From Paraglaciecola psychrophila 170 (GTDB taxonomy: Bacteria > Pseudomonadota > Gammaproteobacteria > Enterobacterales > Alteromonadaceae): 64,000 nt of DNA. A model generated the notes under the pieces. The model searched no databases. It was not told the DNA's origin and saw only the letters and a list, made by a program, of their open reading frames with translations. The stretch lies in contig NC_020514.1 in NCBI RefSeq assembly GCF_000347635.1, forward strand, positions 5,349,692 to 5,413,691, written 5' to 3'. How positions within the stretch are numbered: the stretch's first letter is position 1; each line of letters opens with the position of its first letter. Shown here one piece after another: positions 1-8,656 of this stretch. The position numbers and the translations under genes were made by a program.

Positions 1-838
1 ATAATGCCGCCGCTTTAGGCAGAAACGTTGCTGCAACATCTTGATGTACTAATAATGTTTCTAAAGAGTTACATACGCCGGTACGCTGCGTTTTACCATT
101 TTTAAGTATATTCAACGCCTTCACTTCGTCAGCTGCGCTGTCTACGTATAAATGGCACACCCCTTTGTAATGCTGGATTACAGGGATACGGCTATTTTCG
201 CATACAAAACGAATTAGCCCTTCGCCGCCTCTAGGGATAATCAAATCAATGGATTCATCTAGTGTCATCAACTCATTCATCACGGCACGGTCTGTATCAG
301 GCACAACTACCACAGCTGCAGGATCGAGTTGCTGTTTGGCTAGGGCAATTTCAATGCATTCAGCCAAGGCTAGATTTGAATGTATGGCTTCTTTACCACC
401 CCGTAAAATCACGGCATTACCTGCTTTTATGCATAACGCAGCAGCATCGATGGTCACATTAGGTCGTGATTCGTAAATCATCGCAATCACGCCTAACGGA
501 ATACGCATTTTGCCCACTTGAATACCGCTTGGCATACGCTGGATATTAGCAATATTGCCTACCGGATCAGCTTGACCTGCAATCTCGATCACGGCATCAG
601 CAATGCTTTTAATCCGCTCTGGGTCAAGTGCTAATCGGTCAAGCATGGCTGCGTCTAAGTTGTTTTCTTTAGCTGCGTCTAGGTCCTTAACATTAGCGAC
701 TAAGATGCTATCAGTATTAGCTATAAGCGCTTCGGCTATATCAGTTAGAAGCTGATTTTTTTGCTTCGCTGTTAAGTTAGCGACTTGGCGAGCTGCCTTC
801 TTGGCTTTTAGTGCCGCTTCGGCAATTGAGAAACTCAT
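1..838 (-). CDS. proA: Gamma-glutamyl phosphate reductase, partial (C-terminus outside window)
   Basis: Second enzyme of proline synthesis: NADPH-dependent reduction of gamma-glutamyl phosphate to glutamate-5-semialdehyde in the cytoplasm. The first 279 codons are present and the gene runs off the left edge, so it is a fragment of a roughly 415-residue protein. Recognisable aldehyde-dehydrogenase-superfamily segments include IPLGVIAMIYESRPNVT, AGNAVILRGGKEA and a CNSLETLLVH stretch holding the expected catalytic cysteine. The start ATG (838) lies 44 nt after the proB stop, so the two form a proBA operon. Family identity is clear from these motifs and from the neighbour. Confidence 0.96.
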   Translation of the reverse strand, partial: MSFSIAEAALKAKKAARQVANLTAKQKNQLLTDIAEALIANTDSILVANVKDLDAAKENNLDAAMLDRLALDPERIKSIADAVIEIAGQADPVGNIANIQRMPSGIQVGKMRIPLGVIAMIYESRPNVTIDAAALCIKAGNAVILRGGKEAIHSNLALAECIEIALAKQQLDPAAVVVVPDTDRAVMNELMTLDESIDLIIPRGGEGLIRFVCENSRIPVIQHYKGVCHLYVDSAADEVKALNILKNGKTQRTGVCNSLETLLVHQDVAATFLPKAAAL

Positions 839-882
839 GTTGTTGATCCTTATGTAAAAAATTTAATCTAAAGATTAGATGT

Positions 883-1977
883 TTATAGCAGCACTAAGTC
901 ATCACGATGGATGACTGTTTCACCCAAAGAGTAGCCTAAAGTGGCTTCGATTTTTTGGCTGTTTAAACCCTTGATTGATGTTAAGTCCGTTGCGCTATAC
1001 AAAACAATACCTTTGGCAATAGCGTTGTCCTTGTAGATAATATTAACCGCTTCACCAGACAAAAACCGTCCATTGACCTCTATAATACCAGAGGGTAATA
1101 GGGATGCGCCATTTTCTAATAAAGCGTGTTGAGCTCCGTCGTCAATTTCGATAGACCCTTTCACTTTTAAAGTGTGTCTTAACCAGTTGTCACGAGCGTT
1201 ATCTAAACTCTTATTGGGATTGAATAAGGTACCTGGAGAATTTCCTTTCGCCAATTCTTCGAATACTGTTGGGTCACGGCCATTTACAATCAAAGTCTGG
1301 ATCCCTGAATCCACACATTTTTGTGCTGCTTGAAGTTTAGTATGCATACCACCCGTGCCCATGGTACTGCCCGCACCACCAGCTAAACGGTAAACGCTGT
1401 CATCAATAACATCCACTTCAGGTATTAACTTAGCATGCGTATTGCTTCTAGGGTCAGCGTCATATAAGCCGTTAATATCAGAACAAATAATCAGGGTATC
1501 TGCTTCTGCCACAAGCGCGGTATAGGCTGCCAGATTATCATTGTCGCCCACTTTTAGCTCGTTAATTGCCACTGTGTCATTTTCGTTAACGATGGGTAAC
1601 GCGTTATTTTTTAGCAATTCTCGCAGGGTATTTTTAATATTGACGTAACGGGTACGATTATGTAAATCATCAGACGTTAGCAATATCTGTGCGCAATCGA
1701 AATCAAATAAGCTTGCCCAATTTGCCATCATTTGTGTTTGTCCAATCGCTGCCATGGCTTGTTTTTCTACAATTGAGGGATGGTGTTTAAACGCTATTTT
1801 ACCCTTTCCAGCGGCAACACTGCCTGAAGAAACCAAAATCACTTCTTTTCCTTGTTTACGACTATCGCTAATAAATTGGGCAATAGGCCTTAGGTACACC
1901 TGACTACATTGATTATTTGGCGCAATTAGGCTGCTACCCACTTTAATCACTGCTCGTTTCCAATTAACCTTAAACAT
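883..1977 (-). CDS. proB: Glutamate 5-kinase
   Basis: First and feedback-controlled step of proline synthesis, phosphorylating glutamate with ATP. The 364-residue product has the full bacterial layout. An amino acid kinase domain occupies about residues 8-255 (KVGSSLI near the start, SSGSVAAG, NENDTVA and the GDNDNLAA substrate loop). A C-terminal PUA domain follows (about 275-355), typical of enterobacterial-type ProB of about 367 residues. It is first in the proBA operon. The upstream region carries two perfect palindromes (1991-2019 and 2051-2069) that might be operators for this operon or for the divergent peptidase gene. Confidence 0.97.
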   Translation of the reverse strand: MFKVNWKRAVIKVGSSLIAPNNQCSQVYLRPIAQFISDSRKQGKEVILVSSGSVAAGKGKIAFKHHPSIVEKQAMAAIGQTQMMANWASLFDFDCAQILLTSDDLHNRTRYVNIKNTLRELLKNNALPIVNENDTVAINELKVGDNDNLAAYTALVAEADTLIICSDINGLYDADPRSNTHAKLIPEVDVIDDSVYRLAGGAGSTMGTGGMHTKLQAAQKCVDSGIQTLIVNGRDPTVFEELAKGNSPGTLFNPNKSLDNARDNWLRHTLKVKGSIEIDDGAQHALLENGASLLPSGIIEVNGRFLSGEAVNIIYKDNAIAKGIVLYSATDLTSIKGLNSQKIEATLGYSLGETVIHRDDLVLL

Positions 1978-1990
1978 ACCTTACCTCGCG

Positions 1991-2019
1991 ATTTTATCGT
2001 GTTTAGAGTACGATAAAAT
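1991..2019. promoter_or_regulatory. Perfect 10-bp inverted repeat, operator-like
   Basis: ATTTTATCGT at 1991-2000 and its exact reverse complement at 2010-2019 are separated by 9 nt. The element lies 14 bp upstream of the proB start. It has no following T-run, so it looks more like a protein-binding site or a 5' leader hairpin than a terminator. The regulator is unknown. Confidence 0.5.
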
Positions 2020-2050
2020 AAAACAGAAACAAGCCATTGTAATTATAAGC

Positions 2051-2069
2051 GATGATCTAAAAGATCATC
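2051..2069. promoter_or_regulatory. Perfect 8-bp palindrome with GATC in each arm
   Basis: GATGATCT (2051-2058), spacer AAA, then AGATCATC (2062-2069). It lies between the divergent proB and M1 peptidase genes. Each arm contains a Dam-type GATC site. A transcription-factor site is possible, but no factor can be named. Confidence 0.4.
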
Positions 2070-2249
2070 TGTTGACGGGCTAATTCTTTCTAAAATAACG
2101 ATTATGAAAGAAAATTGAGACCAATCGGTCATAATACGGGTTACTTTAAGTAAGAATTACCCTCAAGATTATAATAAAATATAGCTACGGGTTATAAAAA
2201 TACTACATATTGGCTCGAACATGAATACTTACCACAATCAGGGAATACA

Positions 2250-4724
2250 ATGTTTAATAAACTCATCACTATAGCAGTGCTGACGTTTGCGACTATTGGC
2301 TCGGCAAATGCAGCGATAAATCAAACTAAGGGCAACTTTGAAGATAAGTTTCGCCAATTAGACGAATCACTACCGACCCCTAACGTATACCGTAACGCTG
2401 CAGGCGAACCCGGACACGAATATTGGCAGCAACAGGTAGACTATAAAATCAAAGCGAAGTTAGACGAAGAAAAGCGTCGAATAGAAGCTAGCCAAGTCAT
2501 CACATATCACAATAATTCGCCCGATACGCTTAAGTACTTGTGGATGCAATTGGATCAAAACGTTTTCCGCAATGACTCGATGTCAGCTATGACAACCGAT
2601 TTTGGTGGGTCCAGTAATCGTGGACCAGCATCATCATCAGCCTCTAACAGTGAGCCAGCAAAACTCAGTTTAGGTGCCTTACGTCGCCAACAGTTTACTA
2701 GCGATAATGTATTGGGTTATGACATCCAATCGGTTAAAGATACAAATGGCAAAACCCTGAAACATACGATTGTGGGTACCAACATGCGTATCGACTTACC
2801 GACTCATCTTAAGCCAGGTAAAAAAGTCGAATTTAGTATCGATTACGCCTTTAATATAGTGGAAGAAGATGCAGTCTCAGCTCGTTCAGGTTACGAGCAC
2901 TTTCCTGACGACGAGCGCAAAGGTGGCAATGGAGGCAACGATATATTCTTGCTTGCTCAGTGGTTTCCACGTTTGCATGCTTACACCGATTATGAAGCTT
3001 GGACAAACAAAGAATTTCTTGGGCGTGGTGAATTTACCTTAGAGTTTGGTAACTACGACCTGGAGTTAACTGTACCTGCAGATCATATTGTTAGTTCAAC
3101 AGGTGCATTACAAAATCCTAAAGACGTATTAACCTCGACTCAACGCAAACGCTTAAAAGAAGCAGAAAAAGCGGCTCGTACAGTATTTGTCGTGACTGAA
3201 GAGGAAGCTTTAGAAAACGAAAAAGAAGGTACAGATAAATTTAAAACGTGGAAATTTAGAGCTGAAAACGTCAGAGACGTAGCATGGGCTTCATCACGTA
3301 AATTCATGTGGGATGCCCGAGGACATCAACAAGGTGGTAACGACCAACCTCTTGTTATGGCTATGTCTTTTTATCCTAAAGAAGGGGGCGATTTATGGAA
3401 GAAATATTCTACTGAAGCCGTGATCCAAACCTTAGAAGTGTATAGCCGTTTTTCTTTTGATTATCCTTATCCCGTGGCGCAATCGGTTAACGGCCCTGTA
3501 GGTGGCATGGAATACCCGATGATCACCTTCAATGGCCCTCGCACTGAATTACAAGACGATGGTAGCCGTACCTATTCACAGGCAGAAAAGCGTTTCTTAG
3601 TGGGTGTGGTTATCCACGAAGTGGGGCATATTTATTTTCCTATGATCGTCAACTCAGACGAACGTCAATGGACTTGGATGGATGAAGGCCTCAACAGCTT
3701 TTTAGACGGTGTAGCAGGTCGTGAATGGGATCCAACTATTCCTTGGGGCGTAGAGCCGCGCGATATCGTGAGCTATATGAAGTCGTCTAATCAAGTACCT
3801 ATTATGACTCAGTCAGATAGTGTGTTGCGTTTAGGTCCTAATGCTTATACTAAACCTGCTGCGGCATTAAATATTTTGCGCGAAACTATTTTAGGCCGTG
3901 AGTTATTTGATTTTGCTTTTAAAGAATACGCACAGCGCTGGAAATACAAACGTCCTACACCTTCAGACTTTTTCCGCACCATGGAAGAAGCTTCAGGTGT
4001 TGATTTAGATTGGTTCTGGAGAGGTTGGTTTTATAGCACTGATCATGTGGATATTTCGTTAGATAAAATTTCAAAACTGCGCATGGATACTAAAGACCCA
4101 GATATTGACTTCAATCGCTTACGCCAAGAAGAACTAGACAAGCCTATGTCTTTCACTGATGAGCGAAATAGTGCCGAAGGCAAAAAACTTTGGGTCGAGC
4201 GTTTCCCTGACATAACTGACTTTTATGACGAAAACGATCGCTTTACAGTGACCAATAAAGAGCGTAACAAATATAAAAAATTCCTGAAGGACTTGAAACC
4301 TTGGGAAAAGACAGCTTTTGAACGCGCCGTAAAAGAAGACAAAAACTACTACGTGTTAGAGTTTTCTAATAAAGGTGGTTTGGTGATGCCGATTATCTTA
4401 GAACTTACTTTTGCTGACGGCAGCATGGAAAATCAATATATCCCTGCAGAAATTTGGCGCCGTACACCTGAAGCAGTGAATAAAATGATAATCACTGACA
4501 AAGATAAAGAATTGGTTAGTGTTACGGTTGATCCACGTTGGGAAACAGCCGACGTCGATATAAGCAATAACCATTACCCGCGTCAAATTATCCCGTCACG
4601 TATCGAAGCCTATAAAAAGAAAAAGAGTACCCAGAAAGTATCTCGCGATATCATGCAAGATATTAAAACTGAGCTGAAAGAAGACAGTGACATCGAAGAA
4701 GATGAAAAAGATAACGATGAATAA
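2250..4724 (+). CDS. Secreted M1-family (gluzincin) zinc metallopeptidase
   Basis: An 824-residue exported peptidase of the M1 aminopeptidase superfamily. A signal peptide (residues 1-22, ending SANA) directs export. The zinc site is complete: HEVGH at residues 456-460 and the third ligand in WMDEG (E479) at the usual spacing. GGMEYP at about 418-423 corresponds to the family's GAMEN-type substrate-binding motif. The C-terminal tail is strongly acidic and lysine-rich. The start is supported by an AGGGA ribosome-binding site. Its stop overlaps the next gene by 8 nt, so the two are probably co-translated. The cleavage specificity cannot be predicted; periplasmic peptide digestion is the likely role. 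Confidence 0.9.
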   Translation: MFNKLITIAVLTFATIGSANAAINQTKGNFEDKFRQLDESLPTPNVYRNAAGEPGHEYWQQQVDYKIKAKLDEEKRRIEASQVITYHNNSPDTLKYLWMQLDQNVFRNDSMSAMTTDFGGSSNRGPASSSASNSEPAKLSLGALRRQQFTSDNVLGYDIQSVKDTNGKTLKHTIVGTNMRIDLPTHLKPGKKVEFSIDYAFNIVEEDAVSARSGYEHFPDDERKGGNGGNDIFLLAQWFPRLHAYTDYEAWTNKEFLGRGEFTLEFGNYDLELTVPADHIVSSTGALQNPKDVLTSTQRKRLKEAEKAARTVFVVTEEEALENEKEGTDKFKTWKFRAENVRDVAWASSRKFMWDARGHQQGGNDQPLVMAMSFYPKEGGDLWKKYSTEAVIQTLEVYSRFSFDYPYPVAQSVNGPVGGMEYPMITFNGPRTELQDDGSRTYSQAEKRFLVGVVIHEVGHIYFPMIVNSDERQWTWMDEGLNSFLDGVAGREWDPTIPWGVEPRDIVSYMKSSNQVPIMTQSDSVLRLGPNAYTKPAAALNILRETILGRELFDFAFKEYAQRWKYKRPTPSDFFRTMEEASGVDLDWFWRGWFYSTDHVDISLDKISKLRMDTKDPDIDFNRLRQEELDKPMSFTDERNSAEGKKLWVERFPDITDFYDENDRFTVTNKERNKYKKFLKDLKPWEKTAFERAVKEDKNYYVLEFSNKGGLVMPIILELTFADGSMENQYIPAEIWRRTPEAVNKMIITDKDKELVSVTVDPRWETADVDISNNHYPRQIIPSRIEAYKKKKSTQKVSRDIMQDIKTELKEDSDIEEDEKDNDE

Positions 4725-5217
4725 AATCGTTAATTACTTAGTAGGAGCGCTGCTGTTTGCAGCGTTCTCACTTTCAGCTCACCAACAAAAGTCAGCTATT
4801 AGCACTGTTTTGTTTAATCCGCGTACCGAGAATATCGAAATCATGCACCGTTTTAGGGTGCATGACGCTGAACATGCAGTAAGAGAAATATTGGGTAAAG
4901 ATGCAGATATCATCGACTCAAAAAAGACTCAAGAACAGTTTGGCGAGTATGTTAATCAACGCTTTAGTTTATTTGATAGTGATAAACAATCACTTCCACT
5001 AAAAATGGTAGGGGTTGAATTAGATGGCAAATTTTTCTGGGTTTATCAAGAAACAACACAACCTACCAAAATAGACAACATGACAATACGTCATGACGCA
5101 CTGCGTGATCTTTGGCCTGAGCAGGTCAATACTATTAATGTTGAGGGTAAAGGAAAATTACAAACACTGACTTTTACCGATTCAGTTGAATTACTAAAAC
5201 TCACGTTCGAACACTGA
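4717..5217 (+). CDS. Small exported protein, DUF6702-like
   Basis: A 166-residue protein starting at the ATG at 4717, which overlaps the end of the upstream peptidase gene (ATGAATAA). This start gives a good signal peptide cleaved near SLSAH, whereas the longer reading from 4687 would bury it behind a charged stretch. After the cleavage site the mature protein begins with His and continues as an all-beta, charged sequence (MHRFRVHDAEHAVREI). It resembles the DUF6702 family of small exported proteins often found beside M1 peptidases. That assignment is from memory of the family pattern. Function is unknown; the translational coupling suggests a partner or chaperone of the peptidase. Confidence 0.75.
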   Translation: MNKIVNYLVGALLFAAFSLSAHQQKSAISTVLFNPRTENIEIMHRFRVHDAEHAVREILGKDADIIDSKKTQEQFGEYVNQRFSLFDSDKQSLPLKMVGVELDGKFFWVYQETTQPTKIDNMTIRHDALRDLWPEQVNTINVEGKGKLQTLTFTDSVELLKLTFEH

Positions 5218-5317
5218 ATCATTACTTTGCAACAAAGCTGATCTAGATCAATATAGGCTAATGAACATCACCTAAAATCACCTCGATTATGAAGTTATCT
5301 AACAGAGGTGAATCATT

Positions 5318-5434
5318 ATGTGGGATTTAATACTGCACGACCCAGTGGCTTGGGGCTCTATTCTTGGTATAGTGGTAGTCATGGGCGCTTATTATGCGTA
5401 CTTGATTATCCATAATGCTAAAAATAATATTTAA
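5318..5434 (+). CDS. 38-residue single-span membrane protein, DUF3149-like
   Basis: A short open frame preceded by a good ribosome-binding site (AGAGGTG at 5304-5310, 7 nt before the ATG). The product starts MWDLILHDPVAWGSILG and has one hydrophobic helix (about residues 12-30), then a short lysine/asparagine tail. Size and layout (an amphipathic start with DPV, one transmembrane span) match the DUF3149 family of tiny proteobacterial membrane proteins. Function is unknown. It is probably a single-gene unit, since the neighbours are on the other strand or more than 90 bp away. Confidence 0.6.
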   Translation: MWDLILHDPVAWGSILGIVVVMGAYYAYLIIHNAKNNI

Positions 5435-5462
5435 ACTTTTACGTCTTATCTAGCACAACCAC

Positions 5463-5780
5463 CTAGTAAGGCTGGCCCATAGAAAAAGGTAGTGTACAAG
5501 CACGTTGCACTGATTCAGGGTTACCTATCATCTCGTCATAAGGCGATTCGTGGAGCATTTGCGCGGCTAATATATTACAGCTGTCAAACGCATCACGGAT
5601 GAACTGCGAGCTATGAAAACGTTTAGGGCTATCACCTTCGTATACCAAACCAGTGATGTCACCAATGGTGAGCTTAACTAGGTATACATTCATCTCGTAA
5701 GAACACACAGTGAGCATATCCACAGTAATAGAACGCGACTCAATATCTTTAATCCAAAATTTAGTTTGCTGCACAGACAT
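5463..5780 (-). CDS. Conserved hypothetical protein, DUF6482-like
   Basis: A 105-residue soluble protein without signal peptide or membrane span. The middle region (YLVKLTIGDITGLVYEGD, then FIRDAFDSC) looks like the small alpha/beta DUF6482 family, in which a short beta sheet is followed by a helix with a conserved aromatic or basic motif. No catalytic motif is visible. It stands alone, convergent with the small membrane protein gene upstream. The family assignment is tentative. Confidence 0.55.
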   Translation of the reverse strand: MSVQQTKFWIKDIESRSITVDMLTVCSYEMNVYLVKLTIGDITGLVYEGDSPKRFHSSQFIRDAFDSCNILAAQMLHESPYDEMIGNPESVQRACTLPFSMGQPY

Positions 5781-6366
5781 TGCTCTTAAAAAACCAATTA
5801 GTAAGCTGAATACGTAATCATGAATGAATTGGTTCAGCTAAAAAATTTAAGAGTATATAGCTGTGAATATGTTGCCGACAAAGCAGAGGTTTATCGTTTA
5901 ACTGCCTAATTAAAACTAACAGTAGGCTATAATAATAATTCAAGGCAGCCAAAAATCGACGTAATGAATAATAAGCAGGTAATCAAAACATCTTCCACAG
6001 ATTAGTCTTTCAGCCCACCTTTGCAACAATCATAAACTCCTATAGTATGAATCAAGTAAACAATTAGATACAGGGTATACAACCCATTCAAAACAGGTTT
6101 ATACGGAGTTTCAGGGATACTAATAATTAACCTATCACAGGCTTGGTTTAACAATGGCAAAGATGCGTAAAGCCATGATCTTTTTGAAAAGCTCATAAAA
6201 AGAGATGCTGAATTAATTAAACGAGTCAACGAATATAAAAGGTATAACAAACACATCAAACCTGATTCCGCAAGCAGATTACTTTCTTGCAAAACACAAA
6301 AAAGCTTCTAACTAGCTAAGCTATTATATGCAAAGTGATAGCTACTTTAATCGACATGGAGATGTT
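5781..6366. other. 586-bp stretch without a convincing gene
   Basis: AT-rich. A 29-codon frame (5820-5909, +) and a TTG-started frame of 96 codons (6002-6292, -) can be drawn, but neither has a ribosome-binding site or recognisable homology. Probably promoter and leader DNA of the flanking genes. Confidence 0.4.
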
Positions 6367-6885
6367 ATGAAAAAATTTATGCTGTTTATGTTTATTTTGT
6401 TAATTTCAAAATCTGCAATAGCTAACAACAATGAGCAAGCTCTCAATGAGATAGTAAAATCATTCGAGAGTGCGATAATCAACAAAAATAAAAGTAAATT
6501 TTTGAGTCTATTTTTAGACGGCACAGTGTCTTGGATTGGCGTGCACACTACAAATGATTTTGAAAAAGAATTAAAGTGGGCCAATTCAAAAGAAGGTAAA
6601 GGGTTAAAGCGTCAAATTGGGAATAAATTCCGTGAACCAGCCAAATATAGACACAGCACACCTGAAATATTCATAGACTCTATTATAGATAGTACTAAAC
6701 ACCCGAGAGAAGAAATATCTAATGTGAAAATCGTTAGTGATGGTGAGGTAGCTACAATATATTTTGATTACATATTCTATGATGGCGACAGAAAAAGTAA
6801 TTCAGGAAAAGAGAACTGGCAACTTGTAAATACGGGTAATGGTTGGAAAATCAATGCAGTTAATTTTTCAATATTAAGAGACTAG
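6367..6885 (+). CDS. Exported NTF2-like / SnoaL-like domain protein
   Basis: A 172-residue protein. The start at 6367 is chosen because GGAGAT lies just upstream and the product then begins with a classic signal peptide (MKKFMLFMFILLISKSAIA). The mature part has the helix-sheet pattern of the nuclear transport factor 2 superfamily: an N-terminal helix ALNEIVKSFESAIINKNKSK, a strand-turn region with LDGTVSWIGV, and C-terminal strands ending GWKINAVNFSI. Members bind or transform small molecules, or act as association domains. No catalytic residues can be singled out. Probably periplasmic and monocistronic. Confidence 0.6.
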   Translation: MKKFMLFMFILLISKSAIANNNEQALNEIVKSFESAIINKNKSKFLSLFLDGTVSWIGVHTTNDFEKELKWANSKEGKGLKRQIGNKFREPAKYRHSTPEIFIDSIIDSTKHPREEISNVKIVSDGEVATIYFDYIFYDGDRKSNSGKENWQLVNTGNGWKINAVNFSILRD

Positions 6886-7046
6886 AAAATTAGCTCGCAC
6901 GAACTTCAAACTAAAAAAATCGAACCTATAACAGATACTGTATTACTGCCAGTTTTCAACTCGTTCCTCATCTTAGCCAGCTATTATTTGCCATTTAATG
7001 TGGCATTATCTATTTCACTCAATTTAATGAACTACCAAGGATTATT

Positions 7047-7343
7047 ATGAAAATATTGACCTGTGTTGCAAAAATTACCGCTAAAGAAAAGCACAAAGAA
7101 ACGGTGTTATCTGAATTATCTAAAATTGTTATTCCTACTCAAAATGAGCGTGGTTGTATAAATTACGATCTGCATGTGGACAATGAGAACGATACAATTT
7201 TTATGTTTCATGAAAATTGGGAATCAGAAAAAGATTTAGAAGCACATCAAAAGTCATCGCATATTAAAGAATGTTTTAGTGTGATTGGTGAAATGCTAGA
7301 TTCAGTTGAAATATCAAAGTTAACAAAAGTGATTGTAAAATAA
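7047..7343 (+). CDS. Antibiotic biosynthesis monooxygenase (ABM) family protein, quinol-monooxygenase-like
   Basis: A 98-residue dimeric alpha/beta-barrel-type protein. Family features visible are the first strand ILTCVAKITA, the helix-ending motif NERGCINYDLHVD, FMFHENWESEKDLEAHQKS, and the final strand. This pattern (GC..YDL, then ENW....L..H) is that of YgiN-like cofactor-free monooxygenases acting on quinols or similar aromatics, although many members have unknown substrates. The ribosome-binding site AAGGA precedes the ATG. No operon partner: the next gene starts 154 bp downstream. Confidence 0.8.
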   Translation: MKILTCVAKITAKEKHKETVLSELSKIVIPTQNERGCINYDLHVDNENDTIFMFHENWESEKDLEAHQKSSHIKECFSVIGEMLDSVEISKLTKVIVK

Positions 7344-7497
7344 GTAGTTAACAAACGAGGCAATTAAGCAGGACTAAAAATAATGGGTCTTGCTTGTGCC
7401 TTGCTAATTTTCGCCTATTACTGAGTCGTTTGCGAACGCAACATGAGGTATCCCGCAATTTTCTAAAATATAACGTTTTATTGATACAAGGTGAGCA

Positions 7498-7842
7498 ATG
7501 CAACAACCATTAAAAGAAGTGTTCTGTTCAGAAATGCATAAAGCTATTCGTTTATATAAAAAGAATCAGCTGGACTCTGCATTTTATCATCTTGAACGAG
7601 CTCATATTCTTGGTCAGTTATTTATCATCCCTCATACAAAATCACATTGGTGGATGTTGAAAGTCGGTTTCAGGAAACGTAATTTCAAAGAGGTATTGGG
7701 TCAAGTGACAAGAATTATCGCTTCAATACTATTTTCTAAGATCTGGGTTCCGTCAGGTAACACCGGAGGAACGGATGTAAATCCATTTAAATCGATGTCA
7801 ATACCGGACGATTTAAAGATTTTTTTGGAAAAGAAAACATAA
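7498..7842 (+). CDS. DUF3703 family protein
   Basis: A 114-residue protein with the DUF3703 pattern: an N-terminal helix rich in basic residues (HKAIRLYKKNQLDSAFYHLERAH), then HILGQ, HTKSHWWMLKVGFRKRNFKE, a short hydrophobic helix, and the VPSGNTGGTDVNPFKSMSIP loop. The tandem helices in the first half resemble a TPR-like hairpin. GGTGAG precedes the ATG. Function unknown for the family; in other bacteria such genes occur near metal or organic-stress genes, but nothing nearby supports a specific role here. Confidence 0.75.
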   Translation: MQQPLKEVFCSEMHKAIRLYKKNQLDSAFYHLERAHILGQLFIIPHTKSHWWMLKVGFRKRNFKEVLGQVTRIIASILFSKIWVPSGNTGGTDVNPFKSMSIPDDLKIFLEKKT

Positions 7843-7975
7843 CCAGAATTTAAAACGGGACAAAGTTAAGTGGTCTATTTTCGTAGCTCCCACTATTCAA
7901 ACAGCATTTCCTGCCCGTTTTAGGGGTTAAAGTCCTAGATAAAAAATCAACTAGCTCCCTGATAAAACCAAGCGC

Positions 7976-8569
7976 CTAATCTTCATATCCCCAAGGAGCG
8001 GCAGGTGTTGGTATTGGCTTGGTTAAATCAAAATCCACTCTAAACTCTCTACCTTCTCGCACTAAGCGGTACGTAAACATTTCTGGATAAATATAGATTT
8101 GCCAAGTGTTGGTGATAGATTGCGGCAGACCTTGCTGAGCGAATAATTCTTTTGAGTATTGGTCAACAGGAAAAGATTGGATTTGGTTGTAACCAGCGTC
8201 CTGTGTATGCCCACCATACATAGTCACTGAGTCATCAGTACCATCTTTATGTCGGTGATCATGTTTTAGACTTAAACCGCTACCCGTTTTTTTAATTATC
8301 CAAGTACGCGATGCATTGTCTCCCACATAGAAGGGTATTTGTAATTCAGCTTGATCACATTTGCGTACAAACATTACTAATTTTGCATCGAATGCGGGAC
8401 TAGGCTGGTTATCTACCGCCACTTTTCCTTCAAAAGCCTTACCACAGTGCTGCGCAAGATTAGAGAAAAAAGCATCATGTGTAGGTATTGATACCAAAGG
8501 GGCTTGGCTGGCAAAGGCTGCATTACTGGTAAGAATAAAGGAAACTAAGAGCCATTTTTGTATATTCAT
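7976..8569 (-). CDS. Exported protein of unknown function
   Basis: A 197-residue protein with a signal peptide ending near NAAFA. I do not recognise the family. The mature sequence has two cysteines (HCGK and RKCD) that could form a disulfide, a histidine-rich loop (LKHDHRHKDGTDD), and many beta-strand-like segments ending in FRVDFDLTKPIPTPAAPW. The composition suggests a soluble periplasmic beta-rich protein. It precedes the sterol-desaturase-family gene's 3' side on the same strand (about 87 bp), so it could be co-transcribed with it. Confidence 0.7.
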   Translation of the reverse strand: MNIQKWLLVSFILTSNAAFASQAPLVSIPTHDAFFSNLAQHCGKAFEGKVAVDNQPSPAFDAKLVMFVRKCDQAELQIPFYVGDNASRTWIIKKTGSGLSLKHDHRHKDGTDDSVTMYGGHTQDAGYNQIQSFPVDQYSKELFAQQGLPQSITNTWQIYIYPEMFTYRLVREGREFRVDFDLTKPIPTPAAPWGYED

Positions 8570-8656
8570 TTGTTATTCTTCTTATTGGTTTTTTGACTAT
8601 TCATAAAATGCTTACTGGTTTAAATATGTTAACGAATTCATCGCGATAATATTATT

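Noticed and set aside
6002..6292. 96-codon frame on the - strand
   Set aside because: Starts only at TTG, has no ribosome-binding site and no recognisable domain; low-complexity hydrophobic start looks accidental.
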